From assembly GCA_022577435.1 (NCBI GenBank), contig JAKOON010000020.1:9577324-9641323 (forward strand): 64,000 nt of DNA, in the 5' to 3' direction. The notes beneath the pieces are model-generated. The model was not told the DNA's origin, searched no databases, and saw nothing but the letters and a program-made list of their open reading frames with translations. Source of the DNA: Embiotoca jacksoni (Eukaryota > Chordata > Actinopteri > Embiotocidae). The position numbers and the translations under genes are program-made. The number at the start of each line of letters is the position of its first letter. Position 1 is the stretch's first letter. Below are positions 37,001-50,224 of the stretch, in pieces.

Positions 37001-40000
37001 GTGTCTAAAGCTTTGGGTAGGTTTCATAAGTTTACTTGTCAATATGTGTATAGCATTAGCAGAGAGCAAATATATGGGGTGTTTCTTTTTTGCCAGTTTA
37101 TGCTGTGTATGTGTGTTTTGTAAAGGCTACTGCAGTGAGCTGTATGGTGTGTGATGTGTGTCTGCTTATCAGCAACATCTGATGCACAGTATGTTATGTG
37201 TTTAACAGACTGACTGTCTATACCCACCCATGAGACGATCAGTAGTTTTAATATTAATCTCATCGAACTGTGTCCTGTGCCAAACGTAGTGAGATTTCTT
37301 GTTCTGAAACACAAACCAGAGCACACACAAATCTGTGAGTAGTAGTAATGGTCATCAAAAATAAAGAAACATCTCATGCCAAAATAATGTTAAATAATCA
37401 TTAACATTCAATAACTGTGTTGAATAATCGTACTGGTTTAGCCTTCAGCCACACATCAATGAGGTTTTTCTTGTCTTTGCGGTCCCCCTTGCGAGAGTTG
37501 GAGGTGGGGTACTCGGGGTCGGGGGTGCCTTTAGGTGTCATGTATATCCTGCCTCCCCCCAGAATCACCTTAAAAGGACACGAAACAGAATGTCGCCATC
37601 ACACAGAGAAAGTGTGCTGCCCTGTCATTCCAGTTTTCACTTACTGCTAATATCCTACCAGGTATTTATCTGGATTCACTTTACATGTGATGCAAATCAT
37701 TCTCTGATTTGATGACTAAAACTAAACAGTACGGATTCTTGAGGATCAAGAAGGAAAATGATTATGAGTATAGAATGTTCATATGTTTGAAGCCTTTTTG
37801 AATTGTATTGATATTTTGAAGAAGAAAAACCCACATTTTCTATTTATATTCTTAGTATATATCACAGGTGTGACCTAGTTTTGTCATTGTTGGATCTGCA
37901 TGTCTGTGTCTGTAAGGTAGTGGGTTAAAAAGAGACAGTGTTGCCTGAACAGCAAAGCATTACAATCAGTTTGGTGGTTTCATCGATTAAAAAAGATGCC
38001 TCTCATCGGCTGTTCATAAAGTCATTGAAGATCTTCTGACTGCAGATCAATGCACCATCAGTACATCAAGTTCTATTCTATATCAGACACCCGGATTTAC
38101 AGTAATAGCTCACCCCTGTTGTATTGTGTTAAAAGCTACTGTAGACTTTATACCGTCTGATATGTTTCCTTAGTGTGGCATGCATCCCAAAAGGGAAATT
38201 ATCAAAACTAAATGCAATATGCAGCAACTACCAGTAGAACATACAAACTTAAAGTCGTCACTATACTTTAATGAACTCAATTGCCAGGTGTCTAAAATCA
38301 GTGGGACACCACCTACAACAATACAAGTATGAGAAAGGAAGCTAATGGATGAATTTAAAGATGGATATAGTTCAGTGTATGCACTGTACTCTCAAACTTA
38401 GTCCTGTGTTTTATGTTTTTTGCTACACCATGTTTATCAGTCCTATTCTGTGTCTGTCTTGTAGTGTCTTAAAAAACATTTAAATGGATCAAAGTCCTTG
38501 AGCACTTATTTCACTTTCCAAAGAAAATGAGTCATATTCCAGTAAACTCCCTTATATACTTTTGAGCGGCATATTGCAAGGTGATATTACAACCCCTATT
38601 ATCAATATGAAATTAAAACAATCATAAAAGAGCACATTACTAGTGAAGAGAAGCTTTGTTTCAATTATGCAGTGATATACTAATGTGTATTATACAGAAG
38701 TTGCAATAATTGTTTTTTCAGATAGTTTTTGTTCTTACATACATCAATGTCAACGTTGGTGACCAGTTGGGTGGCAATGTCGATACAACCCTGCCGCCGG
38801 GCACTGGAAGGGAGATCTACATCACTGTACCAGCTGCGGCTGACAGAGTGGGCGTAGGCAGCAGCAGGGGAGGCATGCTGGACACGGGTGGTGGTCACTA
38901 TACCTACTGATTTACCTAGACAACAAAAAGACAGCAGTCCTTGCCTATCTTCAGATAAGAATATAATCCAAACTGGCTGATCTCTTTAAGACACACACAC
39001 AAAACAGCTGAGCCATCCAGTGTCTTTACCTTGTGCTTTAGCACGTCGTAGCACTGAGTATACTTCATTGCCGAAGGTTGTGTTGCACTCATAGGCCACT
39101 GCTTTAGCACTGAGTCCTACTGTCTTAGCGTTGGCCTTCACCCCACAGTGGTAGGCTGTGGCCGTGCTAGCGCTGTCAGCTACCTGCTTATCCACACTGT
39201 AGGTCTGTGGAGGAGAAACACCAATACAATTAAAGCGAGAGGAGGAAATAAACAGATAGTGGATTAAAACAAGAAGTCAGACCGGTTCACCTTTTGCAGA
39301 TTTGATTGTGTTGTAGATTTTATTGTAAATAGATAACATTGCTATTTTTGCTCGTCAATCTAACCCCATTAACCCAATTTCCTGCAAATCAGTTAAAAAT
39401 TTAAAACTGAATTATCTCATTTCAAAAAGTATTTGGATATCTACAACACAATCAAATCTGCAAAAAGTGAAGGAATATTTTCTGAATCCACCATATATAG
39501 AATAGATAACCAGTCACTCAGGCCGCAGGTCATCCGAGAGAAGATCTACCAGATTTAGCCAATATACATTTTTCTTGAATTCAGCAAATGCAGACTTGAT
39601 TATAGGCTGAGACATCACCAAAGACATTAAATACTCATTCATTGTTGCAATTACACATAAGTCACAATAATTTATGGTTTATGTTTGTGTGTTGATTCTA
39701 ACTAAATCCCTTGAAACTCTTTTGACATAGAGATTTGAGGGCTTTGGCTGCAGGGGATAGTATAAAACAAGATACGGCATGTTAAGGAAACAAAGCATGT
39801 GAAAAATGGATACATACACAAGCCCTCAACCCACCCTTGTACAAACAGGAGTATCCATCTGCAGTGCATGTTTCTCTGTCTCTATTTTTCCCATCACTCT
39901 TCTTTTTCATCACTGTTCTCCTTCTCTCTATGTGTCACACTGTACTGATTTACCAAGCAACCACAGACACATTTAAAGAATTATATGCATGCACAAGCAT

Positions 40001-40093
40001 GAATACATGCTTGGTAAGCACTTAGCATGTGGTAGCCCTTTCTCTCTTGTTCTCACTTTCTGTCTTACATACACACACACATAATCTAAGTGT

Positions 40094-40154
<61 letters not shown>

Positions 40155-43100
40155 TGTGTGTGTTGTGTTTGTGTTAGAGGTCACAGAGTGCAAGAACATG
40201 TATCTGTGTTCCTGCAACTGTCTTTTTGTCTGAAGTAGAATAAAATACATTTGAAAAAAAAAAAAACAGCTCAAGTTATATGATGACTCTCTTAAACTGC
40301 ATTGTTTTCTACACTTGTTGTCACCTTAGACAGGGCCACGTATGGGAAGGTGTCCATGGCCAGCACCATTTCTTCCCCAGAGCCACCCTCCATCTGGCCT
40401 CGCAGGATTCGAGCTGCTGACACTGTGGACACGCCCATTCCTGTGAGACAATGATTGACAAATGAAGGTCACTGACGTGGAACATCTACAGTTCATTTTT
40501 TAGCTTCACATCTCAATCGACTGACATAATGAATTACGTATTAAAGATACAGTGGTTTAGAAATCTGTATTCTGAATGCATTCACATTACATGAAAGTGT
40601 TGTTGTTCTAATAGTTGCTTTAAAGGAGGTATTAAAATGTGTCTGTTTCAAAAGCTCTGACTAAAATTGTCATGTTGACAAAAAATAATAGAATAGAATC
40701 ATTTTCTAATTCAACAAAGTCAAAGCATGTTAAATCCAATAAAATCAATTGAACCCACATATGGACAGGACATTTAAAGCAGTGGTTTTCTAGGAGAACC
40801 ACATTTTCCAACAAAATCATCACCACGACCAACACTGACTCTTCCGGAAACAATTCAGATACAGTTGGTAGAATATTTAACACATCAACACAAGTTACTG
40901 CTGTGTCAAACAATATTCTGTATTCGATCACTTTTTCTAAAGAACATTAAGGAATCTGTTTTAATCTTTTGCTGTGAACTGTTTTAATGTTCTCTCCTGA
41001 CTTTAAAAAGCCACTTTGGTGCATTTAACTCCCCCTTGAAAGTGACATTCATGAATCTGAGAGGAGGCTCTGAGCAGGACAGACGCACAAAGAAAACTCA
41101 GCGCCGACCACCCAGAAATATGACTCAGTAGGTTTGATTCAAAGCAAAAATTGTCATAAACAAAGAAACAGTCTTAAATCATTGCCTTTAAACCTTTAAA
41201 CACCATCGCTTACAAAAATCAATTTAATGCCTCGCCAGCTGTAAATGCACCACACAAGTGATAATTCATGTAAGAAGTTTTTTCCAATCAAATCTAATCC
41301 AGATGGAAACTTTCCCCAACTGGCAGTAGTTGTCCCAACATATCGTAGTGTCAGGGAAGTTTTATTGTTCAGTCCTGACATAATCTGACACTCCTCTGAT
41401 GTGGGGTCAAGGTCCGATCAGTACACCCTGACCTTATGAACTAACTGCTCGAGATGAGTGTTGATTATACCTAAACTGGAGACAGCCTGGCTGACTATCT
41501 GTTGAACAAAATCAAGTCAAGGACACATTTATGTCCTTATCTGGAAGAATGTGTTGATTATAACTGAGCCCGTGTGACAGTTCAGGCAGTGAGGTTTAGC
41601 AACCTGGCTCTGCAACATGGTAAGACATCTCTCCTTGAACGAGCTGCTGCCAATAAACATCATTGAGTTGTCATCCGAACAGTCTCCTTTGGCTTCTTCA
41701 GTTCATCTCTCCAATTTTTATCACATACAGTACCATATTATTTTGCTAAAGGGGGACACATCTAGTGCCAAGTGGATCTTTAAGGTGGCACACTCAGCAC
41801 AAAGATGCCCTGTGAAGTTGTTGACCACTAGTGACGTTACAGGGAAACATTTTTGCAAGTAGGCGACAGCTGTGGCCGGAGGCATTACTTCTTCTGCTTG
41901 TCTCTTGAACACAATCTCTCTTGAGGGAATTTCTTCATATTTGTCACAGTCATTTTGAATCAAGAGTGAACTGATTGGAATTTGGTGGTCAAAGTTCGCT
42001 GTGACTTCACAAATCACAGTTGTAGCCACGACTCAAGAATTAATGTGCTAATTATAACACAATTTCACCCAAATCTCAAACAGTATAGAAGGATGAAGTG
42101 AGGAGATTTGATATCCAAAAGGTCAACTTCATTATGACATCATCACACTCTGCAATAACACTTATCTGGACATTATTCAATGCCATAACTCAGGAACAGA
42201 ATGAGGAATTTTGATCCATGTTTCACATTTGGTTAGACACCAAATTAGACACTAACCTTGGGTGTCCACCTTGAAACTGTGGTGATTATATAGATCTTAT
42301 GTGCTGCCAGGTTGAAGATTTGTGTGGAGCTTCCACATTTTAGAATGTGTAGCTTCTTTGCAGCAACATACATATTTGAAGCATTCTCTATTGTACTGGC
42401 AACAACTTAGTGTTCAATCAGAATAAGCGTGGTCAAGCATGTGAAAACATACACGGAATATGTTTTTTGCTTCTTTCAATGAAATTAAACACTAATACAG
42501 CAGAGATAGCAGAACAATGAAACCAAATCAAACGAAACAGTCTGATTAACTTCATAAAATTCCTTCAAAGTCTTCCCAACATATATAATATGAATCTGGA
42601 CAGACGTGGATTTAAACTGCAATTTGAATGATTGTGCAAGGCATAAACCCTGAGCAGGTAGTTCTACAGTTTTTTTTTAATCGTGCACATATAGGGGGAT
42701 GTACATGCACCTATGCAGGTAGAAGCACGTGTTGTTGGTTTTTTTTTTAGCAAGGACTGTAATCCAACTGTTGATAGGAGGAAAGATCCACACTTGAGTG
42801 ACTTGAGTTTCTTGTAACCTGTCTGATTAACCATCATATATAAACGCTAGAGCACACTGTCTTCGTAGTGTGTCTTAATTTACGGCACGTCTATTCTGCT
42901 GAGAGCTGCATGTCATGTATGAAATATAGCAGAGTCGCCTATTTCTCTAGATGATGCGCTGCAGCCACAAGGCATGACAAACACATCTCACAGACTGTGC
43001 AGGTGGTCTCTCCTATTAAAATGAGCGTTGAAATGAAAATCAAGACATTTCACAACTGCCGCGCACACGACACTCAAGCAGTGCACGTGTCCCAAGCCTG

Positions 43101-44440
43101 AGAGATGAATGTCACACTGCGTTATTTCAATCACTACTCACACAACTTCAAGAGTTTGTTTGTCAATTCCACACTAACATAAATTTAAAAAGCAGATTTA
43201 GCAGTTTGAACAAAGGAATAAAACTTTCCAAAGTTTTTTTTCCCCAGTCTCATCAGCCCCTTCAAATCGAGACACACACTCTTGCACTACTATTACAGTC
43301 CACTGTTCAAACAGTTTATCAATTCTGAGTACAGCAAGAATATCTGTAAAATCTGAATGCAGTTACAGTTTATACTAATTTGCATATTGAGCTGCATTTG
43401 TCAACACAGTGGAAAGTAGCACCTTTTCTGAATAAACTTTAACCACAACTAGGTCAGAACTGACTGTTCACTAGAGTTAATTTTATAGCATGAACCTACC
43501 GTCACCGAGGAACAGGATGATGTTCTTGGCCTGGTGCTCCCGAGGACGGAGTGTCAGCGCAGCTTCCAGTGTTTTCTTTGCTTGTGCATCCCAATATCCT
43601 GGCTCCCTCTCGAGCTCATGCAGCACTGCTCCATGAAAACACACACATGTAGAATGAGATGGATGCAGGGGGACTGTGAATGGATATGGGCAGATCTCTG
43701 AGATAGATTTCGTTGATAAAGATTAAGGCATGTGTGGGATATTGACTGCTTACTATGTGCAGGTGTGGTATGTTAAAGGTCTGCTGCAGAGGAGTTTTAC
43801 ACAAATTGTAAAGTGTCAGTGGGAGTACACACTGATTTTTCTTTGCTTTTCCCTGACACTTTGACACATATTTTGCCTTGGGACAAACAAGAAAAGGGGT
43901 TTCTCAAGATGTGTCAAAATGACAAAAACAGCCGAGAAGACACTTTGGTCTCTGTCCATTCATGCCCACTGAGAGGCTCACAGTCAAAAAGGAACATTCC
44001 TCCAGCCACACACCAAAATAACGGAAAGACAAACAGTCCATCCCACCGCTTACATAAACAGGTGGGCACAAGCAAAAATATACTGACACAGGTTTTTGTT
44101 CATCCACATTAACACACTCCATTACACCCACACACCTGAGTTTGTGCTCATGCACCAAAGCAGTTCAAGGTGTCAAGAACAGTCTGTCCTCTCACACTCA
44201 GGTTGAGGTTACCTGCTGGAGCCTCCCTGCGCGTCCATTTGTCTGCCCACAAAGTGCTACTAATATCCCAACCTCAGGCGCCAATAATAACTCTGTCGTC
44301 TCCTCACCTTGGCTGTCTGCAGTGTCCCGGCCCAGAGCCATCAGGACGGGGCCCAGAAGGATAACCAAAAGTTTGGGGGCCCTGCAGTGTGGCGTCAGCA
44401 TCTCGATTCCACGCGACCTGGAGGCTGGAGAGGTTGACAT
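34021..44440 (-). CDS. alpi: Alkaline phosphatase, intestinal type (copy B)
   Basis: Eleven coding exons, minus strand: 44440-44308, 43625-43500, 40440-40325, 39204-39030, 38915-38743, 37568-37434, 37303-37228, 36261-36127, 35850-35659, 35329-35213, 34295-34021. Two in-frame ATGs exist. The inner one (44401) starts a good signal peptide (KLLVILLGPVLMALG) and gives 537 residues; the outer (44440) gives 550. Motifs, numbered from the inner ATG: LFLGDGMG (Asp73), DSASTATAY (Ser123), VQHASP, VEGGRIDHGHH (Glu343), TADHSHVFTFGG, ETHGGEDVAIY, and a hydrophobic tail (NLMLGLLGLLWLI) suggesting a GPI anchor. The role is surface phosphomonoester hydrolysis, as in copy A. VILGGGRIYMTPKGTPDPEYP and LMGLFEPKD favour the intestinal type over ALPL. 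Exon sizes equal those of copy A at exons 3, 4, 5, 8, 9 and 10. Intron 8 is AT-AC. Confidence 0.92.
35851..36126 (-). other. alpi: Non-canonical AT-AC intron (intron 8, copy B)
   Basis: Exon 8 ends GTG GAA G at 36127, followed by ATGAGTATTA. Exon 9 begins GA GGG AGA ATT at 35850 and is preceded by a pyrimidine-rich TTTTATCTTCTGTTAC. This join restores VEGGRIDHGHH and the frame of the whole gene; no GT-AG pair near the junction gives the conserved motif. The intron is 276 nt. The donor lacks the U12 ATATCCTT core and the 3' end has a polypyrimidine tract, as in major-spliceosome AT-AC introns. Confidence 0.8.
39286..39471. mobile_element. Short MITE-like element with 33-bp inverted repeats
   Basis: Arms at 39286-39318 and 39439-39471 are reverse complements over 33 bases with one mismatch and contain GCAGATTTGATTGTGTTGTA. 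The spacer is 120 bases, AT-rich and non-coding. The element sits in intron 3 of phosphatase copy B. The near-identical arms suggest a recent origin. No clear target duplication is visible, so the superfamily is open. Confidence 0.7.
40088..40168. repeat. (TG)n microsatellite in intron 3 of copy B
   Basis: About 30 GT units with two or three interruptions, read directly. They produce Val-Cys and His-Thr pseudo-frames on the two strands. Confidence 0.95.
41895..42260 (+). repeat. Teleost interspersed repeat, copy 2 (intron 2 of copy B)
   Basis: Same family and orientation as 29745-30065: shared phrases include GGGAATTTCTTCATATTTG and GAACTGATTGGAATTTGGTG. It extends further here (GATATCCAAAAGGTCAACTT, then ATAACTCAGGAACAGAATG). 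Confidence 0.7.
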
Positions 44441-44527
44441 AGCCAGCTTTCAGAGCAGCACCCAGACCAAGAGGCAGAGGCACAGGCAGAGAGTGTGTGT
44501 GTGGCTGCTGAGACCTCCAGCCCTGCC

Positions 44528-44536
44528 TTTATAAAG
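44528..44536 (-). promoter_or_regulatory. alpi: TATA box for phosphatase copy B
   Basis: Minus strand CTTTATAAA within GGGCTTTATAAAGGCAG lies 88 bases upstream of the outer ATG (44440) and 127 upstream of the inner one. A start site would be expected near 44500, giving a short 5' UTR. The spacing and the GC-rich flanks fit a core promoter. Confidence 0.65.
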
Positions 44537-47500
44537 CCCTGCTGGGTGTGCAGTAAGGAAGGGCCCACGCCAGCTCATAGGCTTAAAGCCACAAAAGGGG
44601 GAAGAGGGAATGTGAGAGAAGGAGGAAGAGCCAGGAGAGAGACAGAAAGAGAGAAAGAGAAGCTTGGACCACACACGAGCAGTGTAGCATCACAGCCCCT
44701 CGACTTACTTTGACTCCTGAAAAAGCACCCGCCCTGTTTTATTGTTTTAAAAGGTTGCATTAATTTTGTTCCCCCTGCCTTTCCTGCAGGCTCTCACTCT
44801 GTATGATAGAGGTTCGAATGGTTCTTTGATGTGGTAAATGTCTAATGGGTTTTTTCATGCAGCAGTCCCCTTTAACAGGGGAGAGAAAAAAAAATGGCTA
44901 CCCAATTTGTGTTGGCATCCATCATGATACAAATCATAACCGTGCCTCTTTCCATCCCTCCACCCACCCCACCCCCATCAATGTCTTGATTGAGTCTTGA
45001 TGTGCTCTGGTTTTTATGTCAGGAAAATGGTCATATTTCCATTTCCCCCTCTCTGAATTTTTGCATTTAAAAGACCCCAATATTTTTTCTCTCTCACCAA
45101 GTCAACTTGGCTGGTTTTTCAGTGGGAAGTGAAGCAGGGTTAGCATTTTTCTTCTGTGAGGTAGTGGAGCCCGCCTGCAAAATGAAAATATCTTCTCTCT
45201 TCTATGCAAACACAACAGTTAATGTGTGAAATGAGGTGAATAGGGCCGACTTTGTTCCACACAGCCAGAAGAATCAAATTCCTGGTGAACGGCTCTCGCC
45301 TTGTGAACCCACGAGGTTGAATCGTGTTACGATTCAGAGCTCTGGAAGACCTCTGCTTTCTGCCAACCACTCACCCGTTGCCAACAGGGGTTTGTAGTTA
45401 GTCACATGTGCCTAATCAAGGATGCAATAAAATCACAGCAGCAATCTGGGTAAAGAGGCCTCACATGATGTGGCCCACACCACATGAACTGGAAAGACCA
45501 GCGGTAATGTGCAAAAGCAGGAAAACCTGTATAGGCATGTCTGTCTGTTCATTTGTTATGGGTTTGCCCCTGGGAGAAAGTCTAGCTTTGGTTGGGAAAG
45601 TCAAATTAGTTTCCTGTAAGACAAGCGTAAACACCTAATGGCTGTTTTAGGGCTCAGCGTGGATCAACCATCCACCTCAAGGTGCATAGGCGCTTTTGTT
45701 GACTGATTATATGGCAAGCTTGAATGCCCTTGAACTCCTGGGAGTTTAATAGACTGACGTGAACAAAACAAAGCACAACAACAACAACAACAACTCTGAT
45801 GTATACGTCACATACAGTTCGGTAATAGATTGAATTCTCTGATAAGCAAAATTCAAACTCAATCAAAGCCACAGTACTTAACCGTATTCAGATGTACATT
45901 ATATTCCTCATATCAAATCTTGGATTTTAAATGCAATCATTTGTAATAGTTATATTTAATGTTTTTGTAGTTTAACAACACCTCATATTTCATTTGCCCC
46001 AAGTAAAACGGCAGTGACTACTTAACCTGGCTTCTGATGGAGAGTAACTGGGATATTTATAATATAGCAGATGGTGACTTGTGTACACTATTGAGATCAC
46101 GAATCCGTGGAAACCGCACAGTGCGGGGCTTTTCTTTGTCATGTGGGGAGTTTAAACAGACTTCCTGTCCTCTCCGACTAAAAAAAAGCACATATCCACA
46201 AATCTCAAAAGTATGAAGGATCGATCCTGCTAAAGAATAATCATGATCCATTCTGAAGACTAATACTAGCTGTTGCTGAAATAGTTTTAGCGTTAGTTTT
46301 GACTATTTAACTCAGAGACACCTATTGCTTCATAGTGATCTCAAATATCACATACAATGATAAATATTTAACTTGTGGAAGAAGCTCTTTTATATTCTGT
46401 TTTGCTGGTTTTGTCTTTTTGTTTCCTCAGTTGATGAAGGGTCCTTTTAGGTGTTGACTGTTACAGTTCATATCAAAAGAACCTAAAACAGACCTCTTTA
46501 AGGTACATATAAAACATAAAGCACTCCTTCATTTCAGCATCTGGAGTCAGACTCCTCTAAAAGTGAATTACAAACGTTACACTCCACGCAGCTTCTTTCT
46601 TCTCTGCTCTTACCATGCCGGGCTCCTTTAACCTATAGATTCTGTAAATTACAGTGGTTAGCTAGATTTTGCGTTTAGATTACAACTGGTGCATGGAAAT
46701 GTTTAGGTTCAGGTTGTCAAAGCGAGTATATACATGTGGGTGGTGCCAGACCACACAGCCACAGTTTCAAAGAAAGGGCCAAATCCTTTCCTTTGACTTT
46801 TAAGACATGGTTTTAAAAAGAAAATGTACAGATAACAAAGATATAGGAAAAATAGATTGAGACAGGGATATTGATGGTGAACGCTGTAGATGCTTGAGAG
46901 GGCATCTTTGAGAAGGAGAGGGAAAGAGGGAAAAGACAGTCTGGCTGCCAGATCTTAAAGAGAATAAAAACAGAGACAGCACTGGTGGAACAATTAAACT
47001 ATGTCTGCAATGATGCTTGTGATCTATTTTGGCCTTGTCACAAATACCCCCCTTTCCCTCAAACACACACTCATGGAGATTGATATCCACAAGACAGATG
47101 ACTAATATATCTAGATCAATTTAAGGAGGTACCATAAATGATGTAACCCATATTTATGAGAAGCGCTGGTGACTGAGATCCCATCTCGGAATAGTTGGAA
47201 GGACAGTCATAAAAGGTTTTACTGCTGCATGGCATGCAACTCAATTGGGGGACAATTAGAGGTGAAGTACCATGAGACCCACGACTAGCCTCGAGACAGC
47301 ATACTCACAGCAGCTGTGGCAAGAGGTGGCTACCTCAACATCAAACAATCTGACAGCTTTGAGAAGTGGCCTCACTTAGTTTTTAATTGGACTCATAAAA
47401 TAAATATGGAGCTTATCCTAATTAGGCAAGAGTGTGAGTGTGTGTGTGCACGTTATTCTGTGTGTTTGTTTGTATGAATATAAACATGCCTACCACTCTG

Positions 47501-47748
47501 TGATGTATTACACTTGTGTTATATCTGATTTCATACCAACAAGCCATAACATGGAAAAAAGTAAATTACAGTAAACCCATTTCCAGGCACATAGAATATA
47601 TTGCATTTGACATCGTGTCATAAAAAAATGCTTTCATGGCTTCATGGTGACCACATCAAATCTTTGCTTATGGTCGTTGTTGGTTTGTTAACCTTTGCTC
47701 TGCTATTTGCTGCCTTAGAAACATCACAAATATAAAATTCTGACTCAC

Positions 47749-47797
47749 CTGTGCAGCCAAATCTCGTAAGGAGAAGTACGATTATATACAGTATCAT
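47749..47797 (-). CDS. Candidate signal-peptide first exon (unassigned)
   Basis: On the minus strand an ATG at 47797 in good context (GCAAGATG) opens 16 codons, MILYIIVLLLTRFGCT, then one base and a consensus donor (ACAG|GTGAGTCAG). This is a classic secretory leader: hydrophobic core, small residues at the end. Its donor phase (1) equals that of phosphatase copy B exon 1, so it could splice to exon 2 at 43625 and replace the normal leader. No other exon for it was found downstream on this strand before the phosphatase gene. It could also be chance or belong to a gene I missed. Confidence 0.35.
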
Positions 47798-48795
47798 CTT
47801 GCCTCTGCGCCTGAGAATCTCTTCAGCTGTCAGACTTAATTATTTTTCCCCCCAACACTGGTACAGTTCTCCTCACTTCCCTCTTCTTGCTGCTCCACTT
47901 TTTCTTCTTATGCTTCTCCCACTTTCTTGGTTCCCTAAATTCTTTGCAATTACAATTTGGTTCTTTTACCTCCTTCTATAACAATAGCTGGCAAGATTTC
48001 TCACATCCAAGGTGTCCAGAGAGGTAATAAATAACTGATGTAAAACAAAAAAGTTATTTTCCATCCACCACAACCATTTTGTAGCCTTGGCTTACATCTT
48101 TTGTTTGAGACAGAGGCAGAGGAGGATGGGGAAACACACTTATTTTAACACGCACACACATGTCTGCACCACCAGCAGCACTCACCTTTTTACCAGTGTG
48201 CGTCAGAAATATCCATCAAATCAGAGAGCGGGCCCATTTCCCTCCCCACACTGCCCATCTTTTCCCTCCACAATGCATCAAATCAAAGTGGTTTCTTCTC
48301 GCAGTCCTTTGTGGACACGTGTCTGTCAGCAGCTCACACAGGTTTGTGCTTTGTAGTTGGCTGCAGGAAAAGTCTGAATTGGTTTCAGAGGAGTCAAAGT
48401 GGGGCAAAGGGTTTGAGGAATGCAGCGCAGAGTCAAAATGCTGTACAATGCAGAGACAGGCATGTGAAAGTAAACGTGTACTACTAAGCTAACTGTTAAC
48501 TGAAAACCAGGATTATGAAGGAGCACAGATACAGTAGAACTCAGAGATGCATTCATATTCAGGATGGTAGAGCGTGGTCTGATGGGACAAAGGAAGACTT
48601 CTAATCAACGCACACAACCGTGTCGTACCTGCCTCCCATTCCTCGTTTCCCACTCAACTAAGCACTCTGCTTAACCTAGATCTCCTCCACATCAAACAGC
48701 CGTCATTACAGAGGCCATCAAACATGCACAGAAAGATTCAGGGAAGGAGAACAAGAGAGCCGGGAGGGAGGAAGGGAGGTAGTGGTGGTGGTGGT

Positions 48796-48798
<3 letters not shown>

Positions 48799-48828
<30 letters not shown>
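48799..48828. repeat. (TG)n microsatellite
   Basis: About 15 GT units after a short GGT repeat, read directly. Confidence 0.95.
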
Positions 48829-48830
<2 letters not shown>

Positions 48831-50224
48831 GGGAGGAGGGTGCAAGAACACTCTTACCGCATACAGAAGCATCATTCAAAACAAATCAATTCCAGCTACT
48901 ATTTGCCTCACCTGGCAAGACCTTGGGCAAGACCAGGCTGGAACACAAGTTTCCAAAAAAAGTGTAACAAGATTCCCAAATCAGTTTTTTTTTTTTTTAG
49001 GCTGGGTGAAAGTAAGGGAAGGCCACAAAAATGAATGTTAGTAAATCAAGAGTCCAGTCAGTGTGGTGGAAAAGCATAAAGTGAAAGTTATGTTGTTCTT
49101 CATCATAGCTTTTGTTTTCCTTTTTGAAAGAGCGCCAAAGTGAGTTCCTTTTTCCTGCATGGCCACCCAGGCATGATGCCTTATGGGAGGAACATTGTGT
49201 CAGGTGGTGAGGTCAGGAGACTCTGTGACTGGCGCTTGAGGTCAGACTTAGGTTTATTTTCTGAGCCAGGCCTCTGTCCAAAACCATCCTCTGCAGCATC
49301 CTCAATATTCTCCAGGTGCTGACCAGACACAGTCTGTCAGCAGCACAAGGAGAACTGCCGTGAGATGGGCTGTTTTTTTTTCATTCAATTAGTTTAGAGC
49401 GCTTCATCTCTATTTATAAATTGGTCATTTAGGTCACACAGTCATGCATGGATTACCAATGTGGCTGACATTTTTTGGGGGTCACATTGGACCACCCAGG
49501 GGACTAAATGTACTAAAGCGAAATTGTAATTCACAAGCTTTTAAGTAAACTATAAGCTTCATCACTGACCTGCAAGCATTGTGACAACAGCATCATTTTA
49601 CTTTGTCTTTTACACAGTCCACAGTTATGATGATTTTTCCTGTTCAGTAATTTAGGATTCCTGACCTTCATTAACTTGGAATGTAATGTCGCTGGGGGAA
49701 ACATAGATGTTAAAAGGTTGTTTTTTTTGTGTCTGTTATGTGTTTATCTGCTATATTTCAGAACCCATTATACAGCTGATGGTCAAAGAAAGGATATCAC
49801 ACTCTTGGAGCCCTTGTCCAAATTTCTCTAAATTTTCAGCCATGCCACTCGTGTGGTTCCAAGGGATAGAAATTATAGACTGTAAACAAGACTTGGATGG
49901 ATTAAGAAGCAATTTTGTAATAACACTGATGGTGTCTGCTGTCTTTGCTAATCCCCTGACTTTTCCTTTTGGCAGCACATTTTGGCTTTTTAGTGACACA
50001 CCTTAAAAACAATTGCTTGTCAATGGATTTCAATATTGATTAATCACCAATACACTGACTTTCTGTATCGCTCCACCAGCAGGACAAAGTTTGCAGTGAA
50101 CAAAATATTTTAATATGTACAGTCTTTACAGAAATTCCTAGTCCTTATAGGATAAATTGTATTGACTAATTTCCTTTTCTCTTTGGCCACTCTGAGGTTT
50201 ATATTTTTGGTTCGGAGTAAAATA

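Noticed and set aside
40029..40274. Val-Cys and His-Thr repeat proteins on both strands
   Set aside because: Pure translation of a TG/CA microsatellite inside an intron.
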